This document shows, in pieces, positions 15,879 through 23,655 of a stretch of 35,394 nucleotides of DNA. The stretch spans positions 12,398 to 47,791 of the forward strand of contig SHMW01000025.1 in NCBI GenBank assembly GCA_008080735.1. Direction: 5' to 3'. The notes under the pieces are model-generated. The model was not told the DNA's origin and searched no databases. It saw only the letters and a list, made by a program, of their open reading frames with translations. Within the stretch, counting starts at the first letter, position 1, and every line of letters starts with the position of its first letter. The position numbers and the translations under genes were made by a program. This DNA is from Promethearchaeota archaeon (GTDB lineage Archaea > Asgardarchaeota > Lokiarchaeia > Sigyniarchaeales > SOKP01).

Positions 15879-18293
15879 TTAAGAGGTGGGAATCAGCATA
15901 ATGAATTTCGTCCCTTTGGAATAATCTCCCTTCACTCGATTTTTAACCCAGATTTTTCCCCCATAGCTTTTAATAATCTTATCAACGAGATAGAGACCTA
16001 AGCCCATCCCTTGTTTGGCATCTCCCCTCTCATAACCTTTTTGGAAAATGTTCTCTTTTCGCAAGTCCTTAATGCCTTTTCCGTTATCAATAAAGCTTAG
16101 CTTAACAAATTCTTTATCATTTAAGATTTCTCTACTAATCTGGATTTTAATTCTGGTTAAATCTCGGTCGGAATGTTTTATTGCATTTATCAGCAAATTA
16201 TCAAACACATCTTCCAAAAGATCATTTGCTTTAACACAAACTTGTTCTTCAGAAGAATCTATCATAATCTCTGAAAGAGATCCTTCATACATAGAGCGTA
16301 GTGAATCTATAGATTTATTCAAAACTCTACATAAGTCTACATCTTGTAAAACTTTGTCAGACTCTTCTAAATCGGAGATTTTTTGTACATTATTTATCAG
16401 TTTTGCCGCCTTATTGATTTGATCTTGCATAATATTTATCCATTCATCAACATATTCTTTCTCTTTTATATCACTTAATTCCATCGCAATTAATTCTGAA
16501 GCAGAATGAATATTTTGAAGAAAATTATTAATATCATGGGCAAATAAATCTTTATAAAAATTTGCTCGATTATAAGCTCTTTTATATTTGCGTTCGGATT
16601 GTTCTAATTTATTTTCCGCTTTCTTTTTCTCCGTGATGTCATCGAATAAAGTAACAAATGTACCCTTTTCAAAGGAGAACACAGATATTCTAAAGAATTT
16701 TTTTAAAGGTAAAAAATAATATTCAATCTGTTTGGATTTTAGAGTCTCCGCGACTTTACCATAGGTTTCAAGGAGTGGGGGTGGACTTATTCCGTAAACT
16801 TCGCTGGCTGATCTATTAATTACATATTTTTTTTTCTTATTAGTTAATTGCTCGAAAGCCGGATTCACATCTCGAATGATATAATCCACTGGGTTATTAT
16901 TCGAATTATAGATTATCTCATGGAAGGCGAGGCCCTCTATAGCATTATTATATAAGCTTCGATATTTCTTCTCTGAATCTCTGAATTTTCTAGTTCTCTC
17001 TTCAACTTTATCCTCTAAGTCCTCAATTAATGCATTTAATTCTTCTTGATGTTCCTTTAGATCCTTTTCTGCTTTTTTACGACTTGAAATGTCAGAGATA
17101 AACACCAAATCGGCGGGTTCTCCATCGTATCGTATGGATTTTGCAAAATTCTCCACCCAAATAACTTCACCCGATTTGGCTAAAGCTCTTGTTTCATAAC
17201 GGTTTGGAATATCATTAATCCCTTCTTGGCGCTTCCTTACATAGTTCAGAATCATTTCCCTATCATCTGGATGTATCGCTTCTATGAAATCTTCTATTCT
17301 CCAGCTTTGTATTTCATCTCTTTCATATCCCAATATTTGAGCAAATATTTCATTTACAAATTGAATTTTGTTGTTTTGAATAATAATTATTCCAATTAAG
17401 GCTTGTTCTGCCATAGCTCTAAAATTTCGTTCCTTTTCTCTGAGTTTTCTTTTTATTCTTATTTGCTCAGTAATATTTTGTAAATGCATTAGATAATGCG
17501 AAATTGAACTCTCAGAGTTAAGCTTTAACGGTGTAATTTGAATATCCAAGAAGATTTCATCGTCAAATTTGGGTTGGTATGATGATGATGCTCTTAATTT
17601 TCTTAAATTATACTTAATCGTAGTTCTAAATGTTTGTCCTTGATCCAATTTTTTTCGAAACTTATCTAAAACGTCCTGAACATCGAATAAATTATACTCT
17701 GAGATTTTGCCTTTATCTTTAACTCCAAATAATTCTATTGTCGCCTCGTTTAAATCTATCAGAATGCCCTCCTTATTAAATAAGATAATAGGAAATGGAC
17801 TCCTCATAAATAGCCCCTTAAACTTTTTCTTTGCTTGGTCCAATTCCTTTGTCCGTTTTTCTACTTTCTGCTCTAAAGTTGTTGTTAATTCTTTTAGTTT
17901 TTCCTCGAAGATTTTCTCCTTCGTAATATCTTGAGTTGCTACGATTATATAATTAGGGGGGATGAATTTATAATGGGCTCGTAAGAATTTTTTTTGCTCA
18001 GATCCTCTGAATTGATATCTGGTTTCTAAAAACAATTCCTTACGTTCCTCATAAGATTTCTTTAATAAATCTAGGAGATGAGGTTCGTCTCTATGGATAA
18101 CTGATGCCTTTTTTCCCACTGAACCTTCCAAAATATTTCCCGCAAGTTCATCATTCGCCCTATTATACCCCCAAAAGATAAAATCATCTCCAATCTTTTT
18201 CCAATAATGAATGGGGACGGGAAGGTCTTCAAACATCGCTTTAAAATTCTCTTTCTTTATCGCTTTATTATGCTCATTTTTATCAATTGTCAT
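15879..18293 (-). CDS. multi-PAS sensor histidine kinase
   Basis: An 804-residue cytoplasmic signal kinase without transmembrane segments. Layout: four PAS-type domains (about residues 15-125, 158-280, 290-405 and 445-560), separated by charged coiled-coil linkers (EEKLKELTTTLEQKVEKRTKE at ~131-151 and a similar one at ~410-440). The histidine-kinase core follows, with H-box LFAHDINNFLQNI (His586 as phospho-acceptor), N-box NLLINAIKHS, G1 DNGKGI and G2 GMGLGLYLV. It probably senses small ligands or redox state through PAS. No receiver domain is fused and no response regulator lies in the window, which is common for archaeal kinases of this type. The third PAS (HPDDREMILNYV) is the most canonical. 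Confidence 0.93.
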   Translation of the reverse strand: MTIDKNEHNKAIKKENFKAMFEDLPVPIHYWKKIGDDFIFWGYNRANDELAGNILEGSVGKKASVIHRDEPHLLDLLKKSYEERKELFLETRYQFRGSEQKKFLRAHYKFIPPNYIIVATQDITKEKIFEEKLKELTTTLEQKVEKRTKELDQAKKKFKGLFMRSPFPIILFNKEGILIDLNEATIELFGVKDKGKISEYNLFDVQDVLDKFRKKLDQGQTFRTTIKYNLRKLRASSSYQPKFDDEIFLDIQITPLKLNSESSISHYLMHLQNITEQIRIKRKLREKERNFRAMAEQALIGIIIIQNNKIQFVNEIFAQILGYERDEIQSWRIEDFIEAIHPDDREMILNYVRKRQEGINDIPNRYETRALAKSGEVIWVENFAKSIRYDGEPADLVFISDISSRKKAEKDLKEHQEELNALIEDLEDKVEERTRKFRDSEKKYRSLYNNAIEGLAFHEIIYNSNNNPVDYIIRDVNPAFEQLTNKKKKYVINRSASEVYGISPPPLLETYGKVAETLKSKQIEYYFLPLKKFFRISVFSFEKGTFVTLFDDITEKKKAENKLEQSERKYKRAYNRANFYKDLFAHDINNFLQNIHSASELIAMELSDIKEKEYVDEWINIMQDQINKAAKLINNVQKISDLEESDKVLQDVDLCRVLNKSIDSLRSMYEGSLSEIMIDSSEEQVCVKANDLLEDVFDNLLINAIKHSDRDLTRIKIQISREILNDKEFVKLSFIDNGKGIKDLRKENIFQKGYERGDAKQGMGLGLYLVDKIIKSYGGKIWVKNRVKGDYSKGTKFIMLIPTS

Positions 18294-18779
18294 TTCTAAG
18301 GGGGAAATCTAATGTCAAAAAATCTCTATATCTATATTTTATTTCAATTTGCGTTTTTAATTAGAATTAGAATAGACTAATATGTTTTAAGTATTTCTAT
18401 TTTAATTTAATGATATTTGGCGATACAGAAAAATTATTATTGATATTTGACTTTCATTTTTGATGATTCAATAGTATTAGAATAATTCCACACATCTTTT
18501 TCAATTAAATGAGAAGAATAATATGAAATATTTTTTACAAATTTTTAATATTTCAGCAAATTGACACATTTTTATTAAAAAATCTAGTTCTTCTTTTCAA
18601 ACGCGTGATTTTCGGGAATTCCTTGCTAAGTTAAGCAAAAAGTTTAATAGGTTCTAATTCTTTAATAAGGTAGAATGGGCTGAATAAAAAGAAATTTTTA
18701 TTGGTCTAATTCTGTTTAAAGCAATTTATATAAAAAGTAATAAAACGTAAGTAAATTAAGAAGTGAAGTGTAGTAAGTA
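18294..18779. other. intergenic region before the cold-shock gene
   Basis: A 486-bp AT-rich gap between the divergent kinase and cold-shock genes. It contains a TATA box at 18725-18735 for the cold-shock gene and a short dyad TTGCT-AAGTTA-AGCAA near 18622-18637. I find no coding frame or recognisable RNA. Confidence 0.5.
18725..18735 (+). promoter_or_regulatory. TATA box of the cold-shock gene
   Basis: TTTATATAAAA lies 45-55 nt before the ATG at 18780, giving an expected leader of roughly 20-25 nt. This is a good archaeal match and supports the view that the interrupted gene is still transcribed. Confidence 0.5.
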
Positions 18780-19075
18780 ATGCCCAAGGGAAAAGTCAAG
18801 TGGTTTAACAATCGTAATTTTTAAGAGATTCCCTCTTAAAGCGAAAAGGCTATGGCTTTATTACCCCTGAGGAATATGAGGACGATGAGTCTCAAGAACA
18901 CGATATTTTTGTTCACTACTCCGCTATAAAAGGAGAAGGAGATGAATATAAGACCTTATATGAAAATGACATCGTGGAATACGAAGTCACCGAAGGAGAT
19001 AAAGGCCCACAAGCGGCGAATGTTAAAGTAATTGAATCTGCCGGGAAAGAACAGTCTGGTGGATACTTTTACTAA
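18780..19075 (+). CDS. cold-shock-domain protein, gene interrupted by a 29-nt intron-like element
   Basis: A single-stranded nucleic-acid-binding RNA chaperone. Exon 1 (18780-18817) reads [12 protein letters not shown] plus two bases; read straight through, it meets TAA at 18822. Exon 2 (18847-19075) reads [20 protein letters not shown] and on through [11 protein letters not shown] to a TAA at 19073. Joining 18817 to 18847 gives [15 protein letters not shown], the normal RNP1 region, with RNP2 as DIFVHY, and a total of 88 residues. The length suits a cold-shock protein with a slightly long acidic loop (about residues 20-30) and a Gly/aromatic tail. Exon 2 shows no decay. Alternatives are a fresh pseudogene or a translational bypass, but the intron structure favours splicing. 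A TATA box lies upstream. Confidence 0.8.
18818..18846 (+). other. putative archaeal bulge-helix-bulge intron in mRNA
   Basis: 29 nt, not a multiple of three, with an in-frame stop. Inner stem: TTTAAGAG (18820-18827) pairs perfectly with CTCTTAAA (18833-18840) around loop ATTCC. Central helix: TCGT (18812-18815, exon) pairs with GCGA (18841-18844, intron), one G.U. Bulges: AAT(T) on the 5' side and AAA (18845-18847) on the 3' side. Cutting after the second base of each bulge gives exactly the ends that restore the reading frame. No outer helix is seen, so this is the relaxed form of the motif. A-runs allow a shift of up to two bases without changing the product. Confidence 0.75.
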
Positions 19076-19270
19076 AACCCATATGAACACATATAAGCAA
19101 GGTTGTAAAGATCCTTATTCTTTATGAACCAAATAGTATATGAACGTGAATAATTTAAAGTAGAACGACTTTAAGTTTAAAATTCACATAATCTTTTTTT
19201 TATTATTTCTTCTTTTCAATATTTTGGAATCCTTAGAATTTTATATTCGTGCACTATACTTTTTATAAGA

Positions 19271-20050
19271 ATGGACTCACACTATCCCAAGGAATTAATT
19301 GCCTTAGCAAAAGAAACCAATTGGGAACGGATAAAAGAATTTATTGAACAGTTCATTCTTTCTACTCTCAAGGATGATCTACCCTATAATGTAATTTTAT
19401 TAGAGAAGAATAATAAAAATAAGAAAAAAGAAGCTGTAAAAGATTTTTCAATTCAAAATAAAAAAGATATTGCCCGTGTGAAGCAAGTTAACGGCTTTAA
19501 CACCCTTTCCATTTATCAATCGAATGAATTTATCAGTAATAATTTATATATCACCAAGAACAATGAGACAATTATTCTCATGGCAAAATTCATGGACCCT
19601 ATAAATATCAGAAATTTAGTATGTTTCGATTTTCTGATGATGATTGACAGCAGCAATACTCCCACCTTCATAAATCCATCGGGAGATACCTTGGAAAGTA
19701 ATGAGATAATTCAATTATTTAAAAACTATGGTTTTAAAAAACAACTAAAAAATATCAATGAGATTAAGGATGCAGAGTTAGAGATCTTTATCTTTGAACA
19801 AATTACAGAGAAAAATGCCATATGGGGCGGAGAAGAGACAAAAGCGTTTAAAAGCTGGAAGGACAAGATTTCGGATCTTTATCGAGAAGACACAGGAAAG
19901 TATTCATATTATGGGGGAAATGTTACGAAAAATTTTAGAAAATATTTAGAAGAGATGTATGAATTATGGAAAAGGCTGACGAATTGTGGGCAAAAACGAG
20001 TAGACGATATTCAATTGAACAGATTCTTTTCCTTTTTAAACCTTATGTAA
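19271..20050 (+). CDS. hypothetical protein, 259 aa
   Basis: I do not recognise a family. The protein is soluble and Lys/Asn/Glu-rich. It has an N-terminal helical part (PKELIALAKETNWERIKEFI), a lysine-rich linker (NNKNKKKEAVK, about residues 47-57), and a central alpha/beta stretch (NNLYITKNNETIILMAKFMD, FLMMIDSSNTPTFINPSG). The C-terminal helical part is rich in aromatics (KYSYYGGNVTKNFRKYLEEM). There are no transmembrane segments. It starts with ATG, 195 bp after the cold-shock gene. It is convergent with the DNA ligase gene, only 26 bp apart. Confidence 0.7.
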   Translation: MDSHYPKELIALAKETNWERIKEFIEQFILSTLKDDLPYNVILLEKNNKNKKKEAVKDFSIQNKKDIARVKQVNGFNTLSIYQSNEFISNNLYITKNNETIILMAKFMDPINIRNLVCFDFLMMIDSSNTPTFINPSGDTLESNEIIQLFKNYGFKKQLKNINEIKDAELEIFIFEQITEKNAIWGGEETKAFKSWKDKISDLYREDTGKYSYYGGNVTKNFRKYLEEMYELWKRLTNCGQKRVDDIQLNRFFSFLNLM

Positions 20051-20076
20051 GATGTTATAACTAATCCGCTCACTTT

Positions 20077-20976
20077 TTAATCCAGAATGCATTCCTCTGG
20101 AGACTTGTCTAATTTTAGACGCTGAAAACTGGGAGCTCTCAATTCTTGATTGTTAGTCATTTCCAAATACTCCACTTCACAAACCAATTTATGTTCAATC
20201 CAAATCTTTTCTTCTTCTTTTTTAACAATTAGAGTATCCATTTTTTGTTTCAATCGCTCAAGTTCTCGATCGGTCCATCCTGTTCCAACCTTCCCCAATT
20301 GGACAAGTTCACCATCTTTATATGCACCAAGTAATAATGCTCCGAATGTTTCTTCTCTTTTTCCCTCTCCTTTCGTATAACCGAGAATAATACAATCAAT
20401 AGTGCTCAGATTTTTAATCTTTAAACACGCTCGACTCCTCTTTCCTGGGTGATATCTACTATCTTTCTTCTTCGCCATAACTCCTTCGAGTCCGAGCTCC
20501 CTTATCCTGTTCCATAACTCAAGCCCATTTTCGGTTGAGATGATAAACTGTAGATGATCACTTTTTTTAGCTACTTTTTTTAAATATTCCATACGAATTT
20601 CTAAAGGTTCATTTATAATCAAATTCCCCCGATATTTTATACAATCAAATATCACATAAGTGGCGGGGTATCTGTCACTTAAAAGGTTTATTTTAAAACT
20701 ATCGCTAGTCTGCTCTCTCGATTGGAGAAGATGAAAATCTGGAAGACCTTTTTCATTATATACCACCACCTCTCCATCCACAATAGATCCTTCCTTAATT
20801 TTGAGATCTTCAAATTCTGGATATCTCTGACGAATATTTCTCCCACGACGATTTATTAATTTTCCCTCGATAAATAATGCTCTGGTGCCATCTAATTTAG
20901 GTTGAAAAATATATTTATCATTTGTTAAAAGATCTTGCGAGCCTTTATGGCAGAGCATCGGTTCCCATTTTTTCAT
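20077..20976 (-). CDS. ATP-dependent DNA ligase, LigD ligase-domain type
   Basis: Seals DNA ends in non-homologous end joining. A 299-residue single-purpose ligase: adenylation motif I QPKLDGTRA (Lys27 takes the AMP), RRGRN motif Ia-like, motif III VIFDC with preceding DGEVVV, motif IV LEGVMAKKKDSRYHPGKRS and motif V CLKIKN. The C-terminal OB domain includes GKVGTGWTDRELE and ELRAPSFQRL, typical of LigD ligase domains. The polymerase and phosphoesterase domains fused in bacterial LigD are absent, as in split archaeal NHEJ systems. It lies 26 bp downstream of ku on the same strand, so the two form an operon. Confidence 0.93.
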   Translation of the reverse strand: MKKWEPMLCHKGSQDLLTNDKYIFQPKLDGTRALFIEGKLINRRGRNIRQRYPEFEDLKIKEGSIVDGEVVVYNEKGLPDFHLLQSREQTSDSFKINLLSDRYPATYVIFDCIKYRGNLIINEPLEIRMEYLKKVAKKSDHLQFIISTENGLELWNRIRELGLEGVMAKKKDSRYHPGKRSRACLKIKNLSTIDCIILGYTKGEGKREETFGALLLGAYKDGELVQLGKVGTGWTDRELERLKQKMDTLIVKKEEEKIWIEHKLVCEVEYLEMTNNQELRAPSFQRLKLDKSPEECILD

Positions 20977-21002
20977 TTTAGGTGCATTTAGTTCATTTCA
21001 GC

Positions 21003-21770
21003 TTATTTTTGCTTTAAACTGGCCTCTAACGATTCTATCAAATTCTCGGTTTTTTCGGCTTTTTTCTTGTGGATAGATACACGTTCTCCCTTTGCTTTCT
21101 TTTTAATGGCCTCTCTGAGGTTCTCTTGGAAAGTATTCTTATATTTAGAAAGTTCAAACCTATCAGCACTCATATTTTCGATTAATTGATTGGAAAGTTC
21201 TATTTCCTTGTCTTTCAATTCGGGTGGCTCATAGTCTATATTAGGTACATTTTCTATACTCCTTATATCATCCGCATAATTAAGCAATGTGAGTAATAAT
21301 CCTTTTTTGTAGCTTTTGACCATACATAAGTACTTTTTTTCTCGCATCACAAACGAACCTATTGCTACTTTATCTTGCGACTCTATAACCCCCTTGAAAA
21401 GTGTGTATGCCCTTTCAGCACCTTCTTGTAGACCTATAAAATAATTTTTATGAATATAGAGAGGATCAATTTCTTCAGAGGGGACAAATTCATGTATTTC
21501 GATAAGGTCATCTGATTCTGGTTTTAGTTCTTCGATTTCCTCTTGCGTTAATACATAAAATTCATCTTTTCCTACTTCTAACCCTTTTACAATATTGTCC
21601 CATTCAACCTCTTGTTCGCATTCTGAACAAACGCGCTTGTAATTAATTGGTCCATTATCCTTCTTATGGAGTAATCGAAAACTAATACCACTATCATCAA
21701 CCGCTGTATATAACGCCACGGGAATATTGACTAAGCCAAATCCTAAATATCCTTTCCATACAGCTTTCAT
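21003..21770 (-). CDS. ku: Ku homodimer end-binding protein
   Basis: Binds and bridges DNA double-strand ends for end joining. A 255-residue prokaryotic-type Ku: starts MKAVWKGYLGFGLVNIPVAL, the classic N-terminal signature. It has RLLHKKDNGPINYKRVCSEC with a CxxC pair (about residues 48-51), a middle part YFIGLQEGAERAYTLFKGVI, and the bridging-helix segment AIGSFVMREKKYLC. It ends in a Lys-rich tail (AIKKKAKGERVSIHKKK, then LIESLEASLKQK) as in bacterial Ku, where the tail binds ligase and DNA. It is first gene of the ku-ligase operon; inverted repeats lie upstream. Prokaryotic Ku is patchily spread among archaea, so gain by transfer is plausible. Confidence 0.95.
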   Translation of the reverse strand: MKAVWKGYLGFGLVNIPVALYTAVDDSGISFRLLHKKDNGPINYKRVCSECEQEVEWDNIVKGLEVGKDEFYVLTQEEIEELKPESDDLIEIHEFVPSEEIDPLYIHKNYFIGLQEGAERAYTLFKGVIESQDKVAIGSFVMREKKYLCMVKSYKKGLLLTLLNYADDIRSIENVPNIDYEPPELKDKEIELSNQLIENMSADRFELSKYKNTFQENLREAIKKKAKGERVSIHKKKAEKTENLIESLEASLKQK

Positions 21771-22141
21771 TTTCGAGTAAAAGAATTCATTTCTCGTTTT
21801 TAAAGTTAATTTAAATGAGTTATAAGAAAAAGAAGAAAGAAATATAGGAAATTTTTTTAGGAAGGTGTTTCCTATACTTCTTGTGGTTTGGTTGGAAAGA
21901 ATTGTTGAGAAGACTTAAAAATTATGTTAGAATACCTGTTTTATTCTAAGTTATAATTTATTCTTCTCACTTACATTATTGATATCAAATCTATTTAAAA
22001 GTTTTCTAAATATTTTATTAAAAATTAGAAAGATCATATAAACCGACAAGAGACGTGATCTTAGGATATGTAACAATTTATCTTTTTAATAAGGTTTGAT
22101 ATTCCAACTTATTTATTCAACTAAATACTCAGTAATAAAAT
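21771..22141. other. divergent intergenic region with two inverted repeats
   Basis: 371 bp between ku (minus) and the TPR gene (plus). It holds TATAGGAAA (21843-21851) / TTTCCTATA (21868-21876) and TTAGAATA (21927-21934) / TATTCTAA (21942-21949). No gene is recognised in it. Confidence 0.55.
21843..21876. promoter_or_regulatory. 9-bp inverted repeat upstream of ku
   Basis: TATAGGAAA and TTTCCTATA are perfect reverse complements separated by 16 nt, 73-106 bp upstream of the ku start. The size and spacing suit a dimeric regulator site or an RNA hairpin. Regulation of ku by it is inference. Confidence 0.35.
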
Positions 22142-22672
22142 ATGACTGAAAAAATTAATCAGCTACGAAAATTCTTGGAAAATCACCCAGATGATCTTAT
22201 CACTTGGCAAGAATTAGGATATTTGTATTTTCAAGAGGGAGATATATCCAAAGCAATTGAAACGTATGAAAGAGCAATTCAGATATTTCCCGATGATCCC
22301 ATTATGCGACATAATTTGGGATTTATGCATTATGAAGCGGGTAATTATTCAGACGCAATTAAATCGTTGAAGAAAGCAACAGAACTAAACCCAAAATTGG
22401 CAATTTCATATTCCGAATTGAGCTCTGTGTATATAGATATTAAAAAATATGAAAAAGCCGCTCTGGTCGCAAAAAAGGCTCTCGAGTTGAACCCACGTGA
22501 TGTCGATGCGTTAATTAATTTGGGCTCTAGTTATTATAATCTTGACCGAACCGACGATGCTATTAAAGCTCTTAAAAAAGCTCTAGAGCTCGATCCGAAA
22601 AATATATTCGCTCATGATATTCTAGAATTAACACGAGAAAAGTTGAAAGAAAAGTGGAATGAAATACAATGA
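22142..22672 (+). CDS. tetratricopeptide-repeat protein
   Basis: A 176-residue soluble protein built almost wholly of TPR units, about four to five of 34 residues. The first begins at LITWQELGYLYFQEGDISKA (from about residue 19), followed by PIMRHNLGFMHYEAGNYSDA, LAISYSELSSVYIDIKKYEKA and DALINLGSSYYNLDRTDDA, each ending in an LNP/LDP-type helix cap. TPR stacks mediate protein-protein contact; no other domain is present, so the partner is unknown. It is convergent with a small membrane-protein frame whose stop lies only 7 bp away. Confidence 0.92.
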   Translation: MTEKINQLRKFLENHPDDLITWQELGYLYFQEGDISKAIETYERAIQIFPDDPIMRHNLGFMHYEAGNYSDAIKSLKKATELNPKLAISYSELSSVYIDIKKYEKAALVAKKALELNPRDVDALINLGSSYYNLDRTDDAIKALKKALELDPKNIFAHDILELTREKLKEKWNEIQ

Positions 22673-22678
22673 ATAGCT

Positions 22679-22837
22679 TTACAATAAGATCATAGCAAAG
22701 ATTGTCAATAATATACCGCATAAGACAAAGAGAAATAATCCAAATCGATAACTATATGCTGTCGCTTGGGTTGATTGACTTGAAGTATCGTTAGAGTGTC
22801 TTTTGCTCGTTTGTTGATAATGTTTATTATCTCCCAT
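22679..22837 (-). CDS. single-pass small membrane protein (52 aa)
   Basis: A short minus-strand frame: 30 polar residues (MGDNKHYQQTSKRHSNDTSS and a Ser/Thr/Gln-rich continuation), then one transmembrane helix of ~20 residues (FGLFLFVLCGILLTIFAMIL) at the very end. A good ribosome-binding stretch (AGGTGGGA on the minus strand, about 22846-22853) stands before the ATG. The tail-anchored layout recalls Sec61-beta/SecG-size proteins, but no signature residues support that, so the function is open. Confidence 0.55.
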   Translation of the reverse strand: MGDNKHYQQTSKRHSNDTSSQSTQATAYSYRFGLFLFVLCGILLTIFAMILL

Positions 22838-23097
22838 TTATTTTCCCACCTTTATAATTTTTTACTCTTAGTTAAGTAATATTTGCAAAATTTTTAGAAA
22901 TAACCTATATATTCTATATATTTGAATGTGAGATTTCCTCTAATAAAAAACGGATCATATGAAAAATTAATTTGGAAATCTTCCATCAGAACTGAAAGCA
23001 TCGGAATAATCCTCTTGGAATATTTCTCAATTTTGCCTTCCCCTTCTCTATCTTTAACGATATGATTGAATTACAAAAACTTAAAAAAATTCGACAC

Positions 23098-23106
23098 TTA
23101 TATATT
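23098..23106 (+). promoter_or_regulatory. TATA box of alba
   Basis: TTATATATT, 66-74 nt before the alba ATG, predicts a leader of about 45 nt that carries the CAA-rich repeat and the SD. Confidence 0.55.
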
Positions 23107-23125
23107 TTGTTAGGAACACTCAATT

Positions 23126-23162
23126 AACAAACAAATTCAACAAACAAACTCAAACAAGGAGG
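23126..23162 (+). promoter_or_regulatory. CAA-rich leader with tandem 13-mer and strong SD
   Basis: AACAAACAAATTC (23126-23138) is followed directly by AACAAACAAACTC (23139-23151), a 13-bp tandem repeat with one change, then the SD AAGGAGG (23156-23162), nine bases before the ATG. The leader has almost no G, so it should be unstructured, which suits high translation of an abundant chromatin protein. Confidence 0.6.
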
Positions 23163-23171
23163 CAATATATA

Positions 23172-23450
23172 ATGGCTAAAGATGAGAACAGTGTGTACAT
23201 TGGCAAGAGACCCACTATGAATTACGTAATGGCTGCAATGATGATTCTGAACAAGGATGAGCCAGTTACGGTTAAGGCTAGAGGTCGAGCTATATCTCAC
23301 GCTGTCGATGTATGTGAAATTCTTAAAAATCGATTTCTGAAAGGAACGACTTATGAGGATATTCGAATCAGCACGGAAAAACTCGAATCTGATGATGGGA
23401 CCACGAACAACGTGAGTTCTATAGAAATCGTGTTAGCTCCACCTGAATAA
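23172..23450 (+). CDS. albA: Alba chromatin protein
   Basis: A small dimeric DNA/RNA-binding protein of 92 residues that coats archaeal DNA. The start region VYIGKRPTMNYVMAAMM is the Alba signature; Lys12-Arg13 correspond to the lysine pair that contacts nucleic acid and, in Sulfolobus, is controlled by acetylation. TVKARGRAISHAVDVCEILK forms the next strand-helix, and EDIRISTEKLESDDG is the flexible hairpin. Length fits the family. Strong TATA box, unstructured leader and near-consensus SD indicate high expression. Confidence 0.96.
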   Translation: MAKDENSVYIGKRPTMNYVMAAMMILNKDEPVTVKARGRAISHAVDVCEILKNRFLKGTTYEDIRISTEKLESDDGTTNNVSSIEIVLAPPE

Positions 23451-23655
23451 AAATAACACACTCAGCGGAATTAACAATAATTCACATAGTCCTAAAACGA
23501 TCAATTAGAGAAACGTTCTATTACTTCTCTTTCTTATTTTTATTTTTTCGCTTATTTAAGATTTATAGTTTTAGAAAGCATTATTTTCAAATTTGGAAGT
23601 AAAAATTTATATGAACGAGTTTCTGAACATTAATCATAGAGAAATTCAATAAAAA

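Larger units (their letters stand above)
22838..23171. other. intergenic region upstream of alba
   Basis: 334 bp. The right end holds the alba promoter and leader. The left part contains a minus-strand open stretch (23070-22894) without a proper start codon, which I do not call as a gene. Otherwise nothing is recognised. Confidence 0.5.

Noticed and set aside
18294..18779. Possible non-coding RNA before the cold-shock gene
   Set aside because: Only a 5-bp dyad and AT-rich sequence; no box motifs or stable structure that I can defend.
18780..19075. Simple frameshift or pseudogene in the cold-shock gene
   Set aside because: The extra 29 nt form a precise bulge-helix-bulge structure, both exons are clean, and the join restores the conserved core exactly; decay would not be expected to do this. 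Not fully excluded without RNA data.
22679..22837. Sec61-beta/SecG
   Set aside because: The size and single C-terminal helix fit, but the family's conserved residues before the helix are not visible.
22894..23070. Minus-strand open stretch with protein-like composition
   Set aside because: No ATG, GTG or TTG start for the main part; only a 35-residue frame from 23001 would have one. It runs into the alba promoter. I cannot tell it from chance or a decayed fragment.
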